A DNA stretch of 8,922 nt from Chloroflexota bacterium (lineage in GTDB: Bacteria; Chloroflexota; Anaerolineae; UBA4142). Below, in pieces: positions 1 to 6,299 of this stretch (position 1 is the first letter of the stretch; each line of letters begins with the position of its first letter). Position numbers and translations under genes: made by a program. Below the pieces are notes generated by a model, which saw only the letters and a list, made by a program, of their open reading frames with translations, did not search any database and was not told where the DNA came from. The DNA is taken from the NCBI GenBank assembly GCA_023380675.1, contig JAMCRS010000272.1, forward strand, positions 1-8,922. The letters run 5' to 3'.

Positions 1-2
1 TC

Positions 3-425
3 GGGCGGCGCAAATCGCCCAAGGTCGGACGACTCGCCGACCTCTTCGACGAACTGGTGAGCATCCCGGATCTGGTTTGCCACGCGAGTTTCTCACTGCA
101 AGTCTTGATGGTGCAGGAAGAAGAGATCCGGCGAGTCGACGGGCGCGGGAGCTGGCGCCGGCGTGGGCAGAGTATCCAGGACCACAAGTTGCTCGGCGTC
201 GTCGAAGCAATCGATCTGGCGACCACAGGGGATTTTCTGCGCTTTCTGCCGGCGGACCTCGAGCAGCCGTTCTCGAATGCAAGCTTGGCGGCGCGAAGCG
301 GCGAGTCAATCTACCACGTGCGCCGGATGACCTACTGTCTCAGGAAGATGGGAGCGATCGAGGCGGTCGGAAAGAATGGGAATCAGTTGGTGTTTCAAGT
401 GGCGGGGCGGGGATCTATGACCTAA
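3..425 (+). CDS. C-terminal part of an unrecognised protein (5' end outside window)
   Basis: The reading frame is open from the left edge of the window and closes at a TGA at 423-425, so this is the last ~140 residues of a longer protein. A GTG at 57 is an in-frame start candidate, but the frame continues unbroken to its left and the upstream residues (KVGRLADLFDELV) look like normal protein, so the true start is probably outside. The segment is soluble and rich in Arg, Glu and Leu. Residues near the motif VQEEEIRR are followed by a basic stretch (GSWRRRGQS), then by a region of alternating helices ending in a motif CLRKMGAIEAVGKNGNQ, which reads like a winged-helix or helix-turn-helix end. 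I do not recognise a named family with certainty and assign no function. No membrane segment or catalytic motif is visible. Confidence 0.7.
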   Translation, partial: GRRKSPKVGRLADLFDELVSIPDLVCHASFSLQVLMVQEEEIRRVDGRGSWRRRGQSIQDHKLLGVVEAIDLATTGDFLRFLPADLEQPFSNASLAARSGESIYHVRRMTYCLRKMGAIEAVGKNGNQLVFQVAGRGSMT

Positions 426-535
426 AGGCGAAGGGGGAGTCGCGTCAAGGAGGAGCCAGCGGGAGGTCCGCAAAGGACTTGGCAACAGCCGTGGGGCATA
501 AGGATCAAAGATTGACAACCTCTCGTACTCACGTC

Positions 536-1354
536 CTAGCTCGCAGTCGTTTGCGCCGGCAGGTCTGTCATGTGACGGAAGAAGACGATCGTAAGCCAGA
601 TCGCAAGAACGGTCAGGACTGCGAACGACACGACCATACCGATGAATTGGCCGATGCCGAACAGTCCGGCCGAGAACTGGACAATTCCCATCGCAGCCAG
701 TTGGATCCCCAACACCGCGCTAAAGACGAGCATCGTCGACGCCAGCAAATAGCCGGCGGGCGTCCAACGGGCAAGCAGCAAGCCGGCGACGACGAGCGCG
801 GGACCGACGAGCCCCATGTCGATCGCCCAGGTTGTCCCGGTCGTATAGCCGTCCAGCTCGGGGACGCGGCCCGCGAGCATCGCCGGTAGAATGCTCATGA
901 ACAGCCAGACGGCCGGAAGCGCAAAGCCGCTGACGATCAAAAGGGTCGAGATGCCGCGCCTCGGAAGACCGGTTCTGAATTGGAACGGCAGATCCTGAAC
1001 GTCGACCGAAGTGAGCGCAAGCACGAGTCCGAAGAAGCTGGCCGAAAGCAGGATCACGTAGATGAGAAATAGATGGTTGTACGCGGCGCCGAACGCCATC
1101 GAGCCATAGTTGTAGAGGAAATAGGCGAGCACGCCCGGCAGGAACAGCCCCGCTCTTGACGAGCCGCGGCGATAGAGCAGCGCGGCCGCGACGAGCAGCG
1201 GTATTCCGAGAAGGAGAGTGACAGCATCCTGCAAGTATTGCTTGGAGAAAACGGGTTTCTGGCTCGCGTGCGTCGCTATTCCTGGTCCTCCTCGACGTAT
1301 TTCTTCAAGGCGGCCAGATTCTTGTCCCAGTAACGCTCGTAGTACGACACCCAT
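536..1354 (-). CDS. Multi-pass integral membrane protein of unknown function
   Basis: The body of the protein is almost entirely hydrophobic, with about seven membrane segments. They begin at AVTLLLGIPLLVAAALL and end at FAVLTVLAIWLTIVFF, separated by short charged loops. It ends at a TAG (538-536). The start is uncertain. The ATG at 1354 is the nearest conventional start that keeps the whole body, but it would overlap the upstream ArsR gene by 79 bases and has only a weak Shine-Dalgarno. An alternative is an ATA at 1279-1277 that overlaps the ArsR stop and has GAGGA six bases before it; a TTG at 1234 lies further in but removes a hydrophilic N-terminal piece. It is the third gene of the SRPBCC-ArsR operon and so is probably controlled by the same repressor. 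No transporter or enzyme motif is recognised; a small sensor, channel or stress-related membrane protein is possible but unsupported. Confidence 0.75.
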   Translation of the reverse strand: MGVVLRALLGQESGRLEEIRRGGPGIATHASQKPVFSKQYLQDAVTLLLGIPLLVAAALLYRRGSSRAGLFLPGVLAYFLYNYGSMAFGAAYNHLFLIYVILLSASFFGLVLALTSVDVQDLPFQFRTGLPRRGISTLLIVSGFALPAVWLFMSILPAMLAGRVPELDGYTTGTTWAIDMGLVGPALVVAGLLLARWTPAGYLLASTMLVFSAVLGIQLAAMGIVQFSAGLFGIGQFIGMVVSFAVLTVLAIWLTIVFFRHMTDLPAQTTAS

Positions 1355-1599
1355 TTCGAAAGCTCGTGGAGCGGGTCTGGATTGAGCTTGTAGCGGGTTT
1401 CCCGGCCGACCTTGCGGCGATCGAGCAATCCCGCGCTGGTCAGAACGCACAGGTGTTTGTTGACGGCGGTTCGCGTGATCGGGAAATGTTCGACGATCGC
1501 GGTGACCGGCATCTCCTCATCGGCGAGCAGCCGGGTTATTTCGCGGCGCGTGCTGTCTGCGAGCGCCTGAAACACGTCGTACTGACGGGCTTGTCTCAT
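1276..1599 (-). CDS. ArsR-family winged-helix transcriptional repressor
   Basis: A 107-residue protein of the usual size for small ArsR/SmtB repressors. The N-terminal helix (QYDVFQALADSTRREITRLL) is the classic opening of the family. The helix-turn-helix is at about residues 28-52 (PVTAIVEHFPITRTAVNKHL), followed by the wing LLDRRKVGRETRYKLN and a C-terminal helix with WVSYYERYWDKNL. The ELCVCDL-type metal-binding motif of metal-sensing ArsR proteins is absent, and the only cysteine lies in the recognition helix, so this is probably not a metal sensor. The ATG at 1599 is preceded by GAGGGG and overlaps the stop of the SRPBCC gene as ATGA, which indicates translational coupling and fixes the start; an in-frame extension to 1776 would run inside the SRPBCC gene. 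ArsR plus SRPBCC is a common pair. It likely represses its own operon through the palindrome at 2031-2052. Confidence 0.93.
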   Translation of the reverse strand: MRQARQYDVFQALADSTRREITRLLADEEMPVTAIVEHFPITRTAVNKHLCVLTSAGLLDRRKVGRETRYKLNPDPLHELSKWVSYYERYWDKNLAALKKYVEEDQE

Positions 1600-2006
1600 G
1601 CCCCCTCGATGTATTTGCGCAGTCGAGCCAGGTCGCCCCATCCTCCCTCCATCACCCCGCGTATGGTCGTGTGAGGTTGCTTGAACTCGGTAACCTTGTC
1701 TGAATCCCAGCCGGAGTGAATCAGGGTAACCTCGGTTTTTCCTCCCACCTCTCGCAATTCGAACGCAAGGTGCCAATCCTTGCCCCAGTCGAAACCAAGG
1801 CGATTCGGAGGATCGAACTCTGTGACCTTGCAGGGAGAATCACCATATTGACCTGTATGCAGGACAAACTCATGCCCCAATGCCGGTTTGAAATCGTTGG
1901 GCATCCACCAGGCGGCCAGGCCGTCTGACGTTGCGACGGCGTTCCAAACCCTATCGATTGGCGCGTTGAGAACAATCGTCTTGCGAATGTCAGGCAGCGC
2001 TCCCAT
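1596..2006 (-). CDS. SRPBCC / AHSA1-like (START-fold) protein
   Basis: A 136-residue cytoplasmic protein with the hallmarks of the Aha1 C-terminal-like SRPBCC family. It opens with IRKTIVLNAPIDRVWNAVA, then GLAAWWMP, a central strand run with VTEFDPPNRLGFDW, the strand pair WHLAFELREVGGKTEVTLIHSGW, and a long C-terminal helix ending GGWGDLARLRKYIEGA. The fold makes a deep hydrophobic pocket used for lipid-like or small hydrophobic ligands; the ligand here is unknown. The start at the ATG 2006-2004 is chosen because TAGGAG lies seven bases upstream and the homology begins right after it; the longer frame to 2153 crosses the promoter and operator. It is the first gene of an operon with ArsR (4-base ATGA overlap) and the membrane protein. 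By eye its base composition is a little less GC-rich than the kinase genes to its right. Confidence 0.92.
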   Translation of the reverse strand: MGALPDIRKTIVLNAPIDRVWNAVATSDGLAAWWMPNDFKPALGHEFVLHTGQYGDSPCKVTEFDPPNRLGFDWGKDWHLAFELREVGGKTEVTLIHSGWDSDKVTEFKQPHTTIRGVMEGGWGDLARLRKYIEGA

Positions 2007-2030
2007 ATGCAGTCTCCTAAGCAGGACAGA

Positions 2031-2052
2031 TATAACACCTTTTGGTGTTATA
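2031..2052. promoter_or_regulatory. Perfect palindrome, probable ArsR operator
   Basis: Arms TATAACACC and GGTGTTATA flank a TTTT centre, a perfect 9-base inverted repeat. It begins three bases downstream of the -10 box of the minus-strand promoter (2056-2061), so it covers the expected transcription start, and ends 25 bases before the SRPBCC start codon. Position and symmetry fit an operator for the winged-helix repressor encoded two genes down. It does not touch the plus-strand promoter at 2102-2129. Seen: the repeat. Inferred: which protein binds it. Confidence 0.8.
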
Positions 2053-2055
2053 TAC

Positions 2056-2083
2056 AGTATAGTGATTTTGGGGGTCTTGTCAA
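2056..2083 (-). promoter_or_regulatory. Sigma-70-type promoter for the SRPBCC-ArsR-membrane protein operon
   Basis: On the minus strand, TTGACA (2083-2078) and TATACT (2061-2056) are separated by 16 bases. Transcription would begin near 2050, inside the palindrome, giving a leader of about 45 bases before the ATG at 2006. Confidence 0.75.
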
Positions 2084-2101
2084 GTGTCCGGCACCGGGTA
2101 T

Positions 2102-2129
2102 TTGCACTTGCCGGGTACGCGGATATAAT
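2102..2129 (+). promoter_or_regulatory. Sigma-70-type promoter for the GHMP kinase gene
   Basis: TTGCAC (2102-2107) and a perfect TATAAT (2124-2129) are 16 bases apart. Transcription would start near 2136, giving a leader of about 35 bases. A G-rich stretch (CGGGGG, 2161-2166) four bases before the ATG at 2171 is the only Shine-Dalgarno candidate and is weak. Confidence 0.65.
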
Positions 2130-2170
2130 TCCCATAGTCGTTTCGCGCTCCACGCTGGTCCGGGGGTTGT

Positions 2171-3232
2171 ATGGCTGCCGACGAAATCAGGAGACCGCGC
2201 CGCACGATCAACGCCGTTGCGCCAATACGCATTTGCGACAACGGCGGTTGGACTGATACCTGGTTTGCCGACTACGGCAAGGTATTCAACATTGGCGTTT
2301 ACCCGTACGCCGAAGTCCAGGTGGAAGTCTATCCGCGCGACGGTCGTACGGACCAGATCGCGGTCTACGCCGAGAACTACGGCGAGCATTTCGTCGCGCA
2401 TCCCGATCAGCATACCTGGACCCACCACCCGCTCCTGGAAGCGGTCGTCGAGCGCATGAGCGTTCCGAAAGAGCTGGCGATCCAGGTGACCGTGTTCTCC
2501 GAGGCCCCGGCCGGCGCGTCGACCGGGACCTCCGCGGCCGTCACCGTCGCGCTCATCGGCGCGCTCGACCGCCTGACGACCGGTCGACTGGCGCCGCACC
2601 AGGTCGCTTACGCCGCCCACGCCGTCGAAGTCGAAATGCTGAAAAAGCAGACCGGCATCCAGGACCAATTGTGCGCGGCCTACGGCGGGATCAACTTTAT
2701 CGAGATGCTCAAGTACCCGCATGCGTCCGTCTCGCAGCTCTTCGTGCCGGACACCATCTGGTGGGAATTGGAACGGCGCCTGGCGCTGGTCTACCTGGGC
2801 AATTCACACGATTCGTCCCAGGTCCACGAGATGGTGATCGAGCACCTGGAAAATGCAGGGCCGACCTGCCGGCAGTTGGAAGACTTACGTCTCACCGCCG
2901 AAAAATCGCGCGACGCGGTCTACGCCGGCGACTTTGCGGCGCTCGGGCGGGCGATGATCGAGAACACCCGTGCGCAGACACGCTTGCATCCCGCGCTCGT
3001 CAGTCAAACGGCGCAGCGCGTAATAGACATTGCCAGCCGGTACGGTGCGGCGGGGTGGAAGGTGAACGGCGCGGGCGGCGAGGGTGGATCGATCACGATC
3101 CTGTGCAGCGGGCTGTCGCACGAAAAGCGCGCGATGATCCGGGAGATCGAGGCGGACGCGCCGCTGTGCCGGAATATCCCGGTCTATTTGAGCCGGCACG
3201 GGCTGCGCGTCTGGGAAGAAGAATGCGTCTAG
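2171..3232 (+). CDS. GHMP-family sugar kinase (substrate unknown)
   Basis: A 353-residue cytoplasmic kinase of normal length for the family. Three GHMP motifs are visible. Residues 16-31 ([16 protein letters not shown]) match the N-terminal sugar-binding motif. Residues 111-123 ([13 protein letters not shown]) form the phosphate-binding loop, with Ser/Thr-Gly-Thr-Ser where galactokinase-like enzymes have Gly-Leu-Gly-Ser-Ser. Residues 296-310 ([15 protein letters not shown]) form the C-terminal glycine motif. Residues 162-175 ([14 protein letters not shown]) contain Asp165, the likely catalytic base, as in heptose-7-phosphate kinase and its relatives. The closest family by pattern is the HddA/galactokinase-related group, but the NGGWTDTWF motif differs from that of HddA, so the sugar (heptose, fucose, uronic acid or another) is not assigned. 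It has its own promoter and ends convergently with the ROK kinase, the two stop codons sharing CTAG at 3229-3232. The neighbouring sugar transporter suggests that it acts on an imported sugar. Confidence 0.9.
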   Translation: MAADEIRRPRRTINAVAPIRICDNGGWTDTWFADYGKVFNIGVYPYAEVQVEVYPRDGRTDQIAVYAENYGEHFVAHPDQHTWTHHPLLEAVVERMSVPKELAIQVTVFSEAPAGASTGTSAAVTVALIGALDRLTTGRLAPHQVAYAAHAVEVEMLKKQTGIQDQLCAAYGGINFIEMLKYPHASVSQLFVPDTIWWELERRLALVYLGNSHDSSQVHEMVIEHLENAGPTCRQLEDLRLTAEKSRDAVYAGDFAALGRAMIENTRAQTRLHPALVSQTAQRVIDIASRYGAAGWKVNGAGGEGGSITILCSGLSHEKRAMIREIEADAPLCRNIPVYLSRHGLRVWEEECV

Positions 3233-4137
3233 CCGGGACGCAAGGGCTGGACCTGCAGTTGGGCCAGCGCGAGCGCTCCGAGCACGCCCGCCTGCCGGCC
3301 CAGACCCGGCGAGACGATGTAATGGTCGATCGCGTGCAGAATTGCCGGCGCGCTGACGTAATCGTTCAGCAGTTTCAGGACTTGAGCTCGCACGCGGGGA
3401 AGCAGGGCGGGCTGCTCCAGGACGCCGCCGCCGATCACGATGCGCTGCGGGGAAAAGGTGCAGATCAGGTTGGACAGCGCGAGGGCCGTGTAGTGCGCTT
3501 CCAGGTCCCACGCCGGGTGGTCTGCCGGAAGCGATTCGGGCTTGAGACGCCAGCGCGATTCGATCGCCGGCCCCGCCGCCAGCCCTTCCCAGCCATCGCC
3601 GTGATACGGACAGGCGCCGGCGTACGGGTCGGTGGCCCAATCGTGCGGAATGCGGATGTGTCCCATTTCGGGATGGATCAGACCGTGCACCATTTGGCCG
3701 TCGATCATGGCGCCGCCGCCGATCCCCGTGCCGATGGTCAGATAAATGAAGGTGTGCAGCCCCTGAGCGGCTCCCCAGCGGTGCTCGCCTAACCCCGCCG
3801 CGTTCACGTCGGTGTCAAAGCCGACCGGAATCCCCAGCGCGCGTTCGATCGTCCGAGCAAAATCGGTGTGCGCCCAACCCGGCTTGGGGGTCGTCGTGAT
3901 ATAGCCGAACGTCGCCGACGCCGGGTTCGGGTCCACCGGACCAAAAGACCCGATGCCGATCGCCGCGAGATTACCCCCCTCGGACCCGGTCCGAAAGAAC
4001 TCGATCGCCCGGCTCAACGACTCGGCCGGCGTCGTCGTCGGGAAACGGACGACGGAACGCAGATCGCCCGGACCGGTCCCGATCGCGCACACGAACTTTG
4101 TCCCGCCCGCCTCAATGCCGCCATAGAGCCTGTTCAT
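3229..4137 (-). CDS. ROK-family sugar kinase, fructokinase-like
   Basis: A 302-residue cytoplasmic kinase. EAGGTKF (residues 9-15) is the N-terminal phosphate loop, FDTDVNAA (107-114) carries the catalytic aspartate Asp110, and GTGIGGG (136-142) is the second nucleotide motif. MGHIRIPHD followed by [16 protein letters not shown] is the ROK zinc region in the form typical of bacterial fructokinases. In that family the zinc ligands are His and C-x-x-H-x-x-C; here the last cysteine is Gly182 (GGC), so one ligand is missing while His160, Cys176 and His179 remain. I chose the ATG at 4137 because it gives the usual N terminus directly before [18 protein letters not shown] lies 12 bases upstream. 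A GTG at 4164 overlaps the regulator's stop as GTGA and would add nine residues. Either way it is co-transcribed with the regulator. Fructose is the default family substrate, but other hexoses are possible. Confidence 0.92.
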   Translation of the reverse strand: MNRLYGGIEAGGTKFVCAIGTGPGDLRSVVRFPTTTPAESLSRAIEFFRTGSEGGNLAAIGIGSFGPVDPNPASATFGYITTTPKPGWAHTDFARTIERALGIPVGFDTDVNAAGLGEHRWGAAQGLHTFIYLTIGTGIGGGAMIDGQMVHGLIHPEMGHIRIPHDWATDPYAGACPYHGDGWEGLAAGPAIESRWRLKPESLPADHPAWDLEAHYTALALSNLICTFSPQRIVIGGGVLEQPALLPRVRAQVLKLLNDYVSAPAILHAIDHYIVSPGLGRQAGVLGALALAQLQVQPLRPG

Positions 4138-4160
4138 CTTCGAGTCCAGTCCTCTAACGG

Positions 4161-5876
4161 TCACGTTTCTGCGAGCATCACCTCGATCCCCAGTTTGCTC
4201 AGCTCGAGCCGGACGCTCGCCGGCAGTGCGTTGTCCGTGATCAGCTTGTGGATCGCGGTCACCGGCGCGATCTGCATGACCGAGTCCTGCCCAAACCGCG
4301 TGTGGTCCGCCAGCAAGAACACCTCGCGTGCGGCGCGCAGCATCGCCTGTTTGACGGCGGCCTCGGCGAGGTTCGTGTGCGAAAGCCCAAAGTCCAGGCT
4401 GATCCCCGAAACGTTCAGAAACAGCTTGTCGGCTCGCAGCTCGCGCAGTGCGGCTTCGGTCGTCGGGCCGATCAGCGTATTGCTGGACCGGCGGAGCGAG
4501 CCGCCGGTCGATATGAGGGTGACGCCGCCCTGGGTACGCAGAATCTCAAAGACCGGCAGCGAGTTGGTGATGACGGTAATGTTCTCCCGCCCGGCCAGCT
4601 CCTGCGCCAGGTAGGTCGTGATCTCGCCTCCGTCGATCAGCAAGACGTCGCCCGGCTTGACCCGGCTCGCCGCCATCTCGGCGATGGCGCGCTGACGCAG
4701 CGCCACGTCGTCCTTCGTCGTCTGCGCGGCGTCCACGGTCTCGAATTCGATCCCGAGAAAAGCCGCGTACTCCCGCATAAAGACGACGAGATTCCGGTAC
4801 CAGTCGTGCGCGATGAACGGTACGACGAACCCGATCCGTTTGGGAAGCGACGTCTGCGCGCGATCGGCGTTCCGGCCGATCTCGCAGGGGATCTTGAGAC
4901 GGCTGGCCCGGTCCCATCGCAGCTGCCAGCCCGTCTCCGTCCGCTGGTACAGCTCGGTCAGAGTGTCGGGCGTGAGGATCTCGTGCGGCGTAACCAGTTG
5001 CGGGGGCATCGGCTTGCCGTTGGAAACGTCGACCGCGGCTTGAATGCAGACCGGCGCGACGATCTCCGGAAACATGGCCAGGCCGGCCTTGCAGTAGCCG
5101 GCCGCCCCGGCCACGAGTGCATCGCGGAGCGTGTTCCCTTCCAGCCCGAACGTGAGCACGAGAACGGAGGCGGGGTCCCGGCCCAGGTCCTGGCACGCGG
5201 TGATCGCGCCCCAGGCGGTCGTGTCATTGATCGCAAAGATGATGTTGATGTTCGGGTGGACTTTGAGCGCATCCGCCGCCAGTTGGTAAGCGACCTGGTA
5301 TCGCGATTGCGCGTTAATGGAGAGGACCACCTGGGCTGACGGCACCGCCTCGCGCAGGCCGGCGGCGAACCCCTTGCTCCGCTCCAACGTATTGCTGAGC
5401 TCAAAGCTGAGGTCCAACGCGTTCGCCACGCCGTCGAAATGCTGCAGGGCGTAGCGTCCCGCCCAAACGCCCAGCGCCATCCCCGCCGCATAGTTCTCCA
5501 CGGAAACCACCGTGCTCGCTCCGTTCATGCGGGTGGATTCGGCGATCACCGGCACGTGCCGATTGTCCGCACGATCGATCAAAGCGCGGTCGAACTGAGG
5601 ATCGACGGAGGTGGTGATCAGGACGTCGACCCGGTCGACGAGGGATCCCTCCTGCGGTGCGTTCGCCGCCGCCGGCTGGACCGGGGCTGGGTTCGAGCGG
5701 ACCGTGACCGCGCCGCCGTACATCTTTCGGATACGCTTGTCGTCGTCCAGCTGCTGGAGGTCCCGGCGAATCGTCACTTCCGATACGTCCAGGATCTTGC
5801 TCAGCTCTTTGACGGAAACATATCCGCGTTCGTCGACGACGGCGACGATCTGGTCGGACCGCTTGTCCTGGGGCAT
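4161..5876 (-). CDS. Hybrid transcriptional regulator: DeoR helix-turn-helix + sugar-binding (PBP-like) domain + DeoR sensor domain
   Basis: A 571-residue protein, more than twice the length of a normal DeoR regulator (~250). Residues 6-57 are a DeoR helix-turn-helix (recognition helix [12 protein letters not shown], then KMYGGAV). A Pro/Ala linker (60-76) leads to residues ~80-325, a type I periplasmic-binding-protein-like region ([38 protein letters not shown], then [17 protein letters not shown]). Residues 347-382 (KRIGFVVPF through GIEFETVDA) look like the first strand-helix-strand of such a fold. Residues ~395-571 are a complete DeoR sensor domain ([44 protein letters not shown]), which in this family binds phosphorylated sugars. 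No signal peptide or membrane segment is seen, so it acts in the cytoplasm. The ATG at 5876 is fixed by GGAGG eight bases upstream. It precedes a ROK kinase and faces the transporter genes; it probably senses the imported sugar and/or its phosphate. Confidence 0.9.
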   Translation of the reverse strand: MPQDKRSDQIVAVVDERGYVSVKELSKILDVSEVTIRRDLQQLDDDKRIRKMYGGAVTVRSNPAPVQPAAANAPQEGSLVDRVDVLITTSVDPQFDRALIDRADNRHVPVIAESTRMNGASTVVSVENYAAGMALGVWAGRYALQHFDGVANALDLSFELSNTLERSKGFAAGLREAVPSAQVVLSINAQSRYQVAYQLAADALKVHPNINIIFAINDTTAWGAITACQDLGRDPASVLVLTFGLEGNTLRDALVAGAAGYCKAGLAMFPEIVAPVCIQAAVDVSNGKPMPPQLVTPHEILTPDTLTELYQRTETGWQLRWDRASRLKIPCEIGRNADRAQTSLPKRIGFVVPFIAHDWYRNLVVFMREYAAFLGIEFETVDAAQTTKDDVALRQRAIAEMAASRVKPGDVLLIDGGEITTYLAQELAGRENITVITNSLPVFEILRTQGGVTLISTGGSLRRSSNTLIGPTTEAALRELRADKLFLNVSGISLDFGLSHTNLAEAAVKQAMLRAAREVFLLADHTRFGQDSVMQIAPVTAIHKLITDNALPASVRLELSKLGIEVMLAET

Positions 5877-5884
5877 TATGACTT

Positions 5885-5889
5885 CCTCC
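5885..5889 (-). promoter_or_regulatory. Ribosome binding site deciding the regulator's start
   Basis: GGAGG on the minus strand, eight bases before the ATG at 5876-5874. The in-frame TTG at 5912 has no comparable site and would add 12 residues that do not look like the family, so the ATG is preferred. Confidence 0.85.
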
Positions 5890-5968
5890 GCACAGGGGTG
5901 TTGAGCTGACAACGCAGCCGGCGGCTGGTTCGTGAACGAACTCGAAAGTCACTCCACTTACAAATGCC

Positions 5969-5998
5969 ATTATACAGCATGTGATTGCCATAAGTCAA
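5969..5998 (-). promoter_or_regulatory. Sigma-70-type promoter for the hybrid regulator-ROK kinase operon
   Basis: On the minus strand, TTGACT (5998-5993) and a perfect TATAAT (5974-5969) are separated by 18 bases. Transcription would start near 5962, with a leader of about 85 bases to the ATG at 5876. Confidence 0.72.
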
Positions 5999-6002
5999 TC
6001 AC
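5981..6002. promoter_or_regulatory. Inverted repeat, candidate operator of the hybrid regulator
   Basis: Arms GTGATTG (5981-5987) and CAATCAC (5996-6002) are perfect complements with an eight-base centre. The repeat overlaps the -35 box and spacer of the regulator's own promoter and lies 38 bases before the -35 of the lipoprotein promoter. That placement suits autorepression and possibly control of both operons by one site. The protein-site link is an inference. Confidence 0.55.
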
Positions 6003-6039
6003 CAGATTACCATTTCTGAGCGAGTTCAACCAAAAAGTA

Positions 6040-6068
6040 TTGACATCTGAACGACCTTGTGCTAGAAT
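6040..6068 (+). promoter_or_regulatory. Sigma-70-type promoter for the sugar ABC transporter genes
   Basis: TTGACA (6040-6045) and TAGAAT (6063-6068) are separated by the ideal 17 bases. Transcription would start near 6075, leaving a leader of about 225 bases before the lipoprotein ATG at 6300. Confidence 0.78.
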
Positions 6069-6101
6069 GTTTCCACCGATGATCTAATTCGAACATGACA
6101 T

Positions 6102-6130
6102 GCGGCAACCTCGGTCTGCGAGATCGCCGC
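6102..6130 (+). other. Two-part hairpin in the transporter mRNA leader
   Basis: GCGGC (6102-6106) pairs with GCCGC (6126-6130), and CTCG (6110-6113) pairs with CGAG (6119-6122). A symmetric three-base internal loop (AAC/ATC) separates the two stems and a GTCTG loop closes them. It lies about 27 bases after the predicted transcription start. It resembles no riboswitch class that I can identify, and may be a stability or control element, or chance folding in GC-rich DNA. Confidence 0.35.
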
Positions 6131-6299
6131 TTGCTTCCTTGGAGTCTTATCAAGAAATTCCTGACCGAACGAGACAGCCGGGTTCGGAAGAGTAAGTCAA
6201 AGGAGGAGGTGAAAGATAAGACCAATCGATCGCCGTGATCGAGATTGAGTCAGACAAACCGTCGAATTCACGACTGCACTTCGAAGGAGAAGAAGGCGA

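Larger units (their letters stand above)
5877..6299. promoter_or_regulatory. Divergent control region between regulator and transporter operons
   Basis: A 423-base stretch without a convincing gene. It holds a minus-strand promoter for the regulator, an inverted repeat over that promoter, a plus-strand promoter for the lipoprotein, and a plus-strand leader of about 225 bases with a folded stem near its start. A purine-rich AGGAGG-like stretch around 6200-6210 is followed by GTG at 6209, but the frame after it is only a few codons long and is not called as a gene. The lipoprotein's own ribosome site is AAGGAG at 6284-6289, ten bases before its ATG. Confidence 0.7.

Noticed and set aside
463..482. 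Possible terminator stem between the convergent first two genes
   Set aside because: Only a four to six base stem with one wobble pair and no T-run. It is too weak to call, and nothing else is seen in 426-535.
77..889. Long plus-strand open frame crossing the first gene and the membrane-protein region
   Set aside because: Its product is full of Arg, Asp, Glu and Gly with no domain sense. It is the complement or frame shadow of better-supported genes.
1600..1776. N-terminal extension of the ArsR protein
   Set aside because: It lies wholly inside the SRPBCC gene. The ATGA overlap and GAGGGG site fix the start at 1599.
2007..2153. N-terminal extension of the SRPBCC protein
   Set aside because: It would translate the promoter and operator region. 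The ATG at 2006 has a good ribosome site and begins at the family's normal N terminus.
4248..5339. 363-residue plus-strand frame opposite the hybrid regulator
   Set aside because: Antisense shadow with no recognisable domain and no ribosome site.
6203..6240. Short leader peptide starting with GTG after an AGGAGG-like stretch
   Set aside because: The GTG sits too close to the ribosome site and the frame closes after a few codons with no attenuator logic visible.
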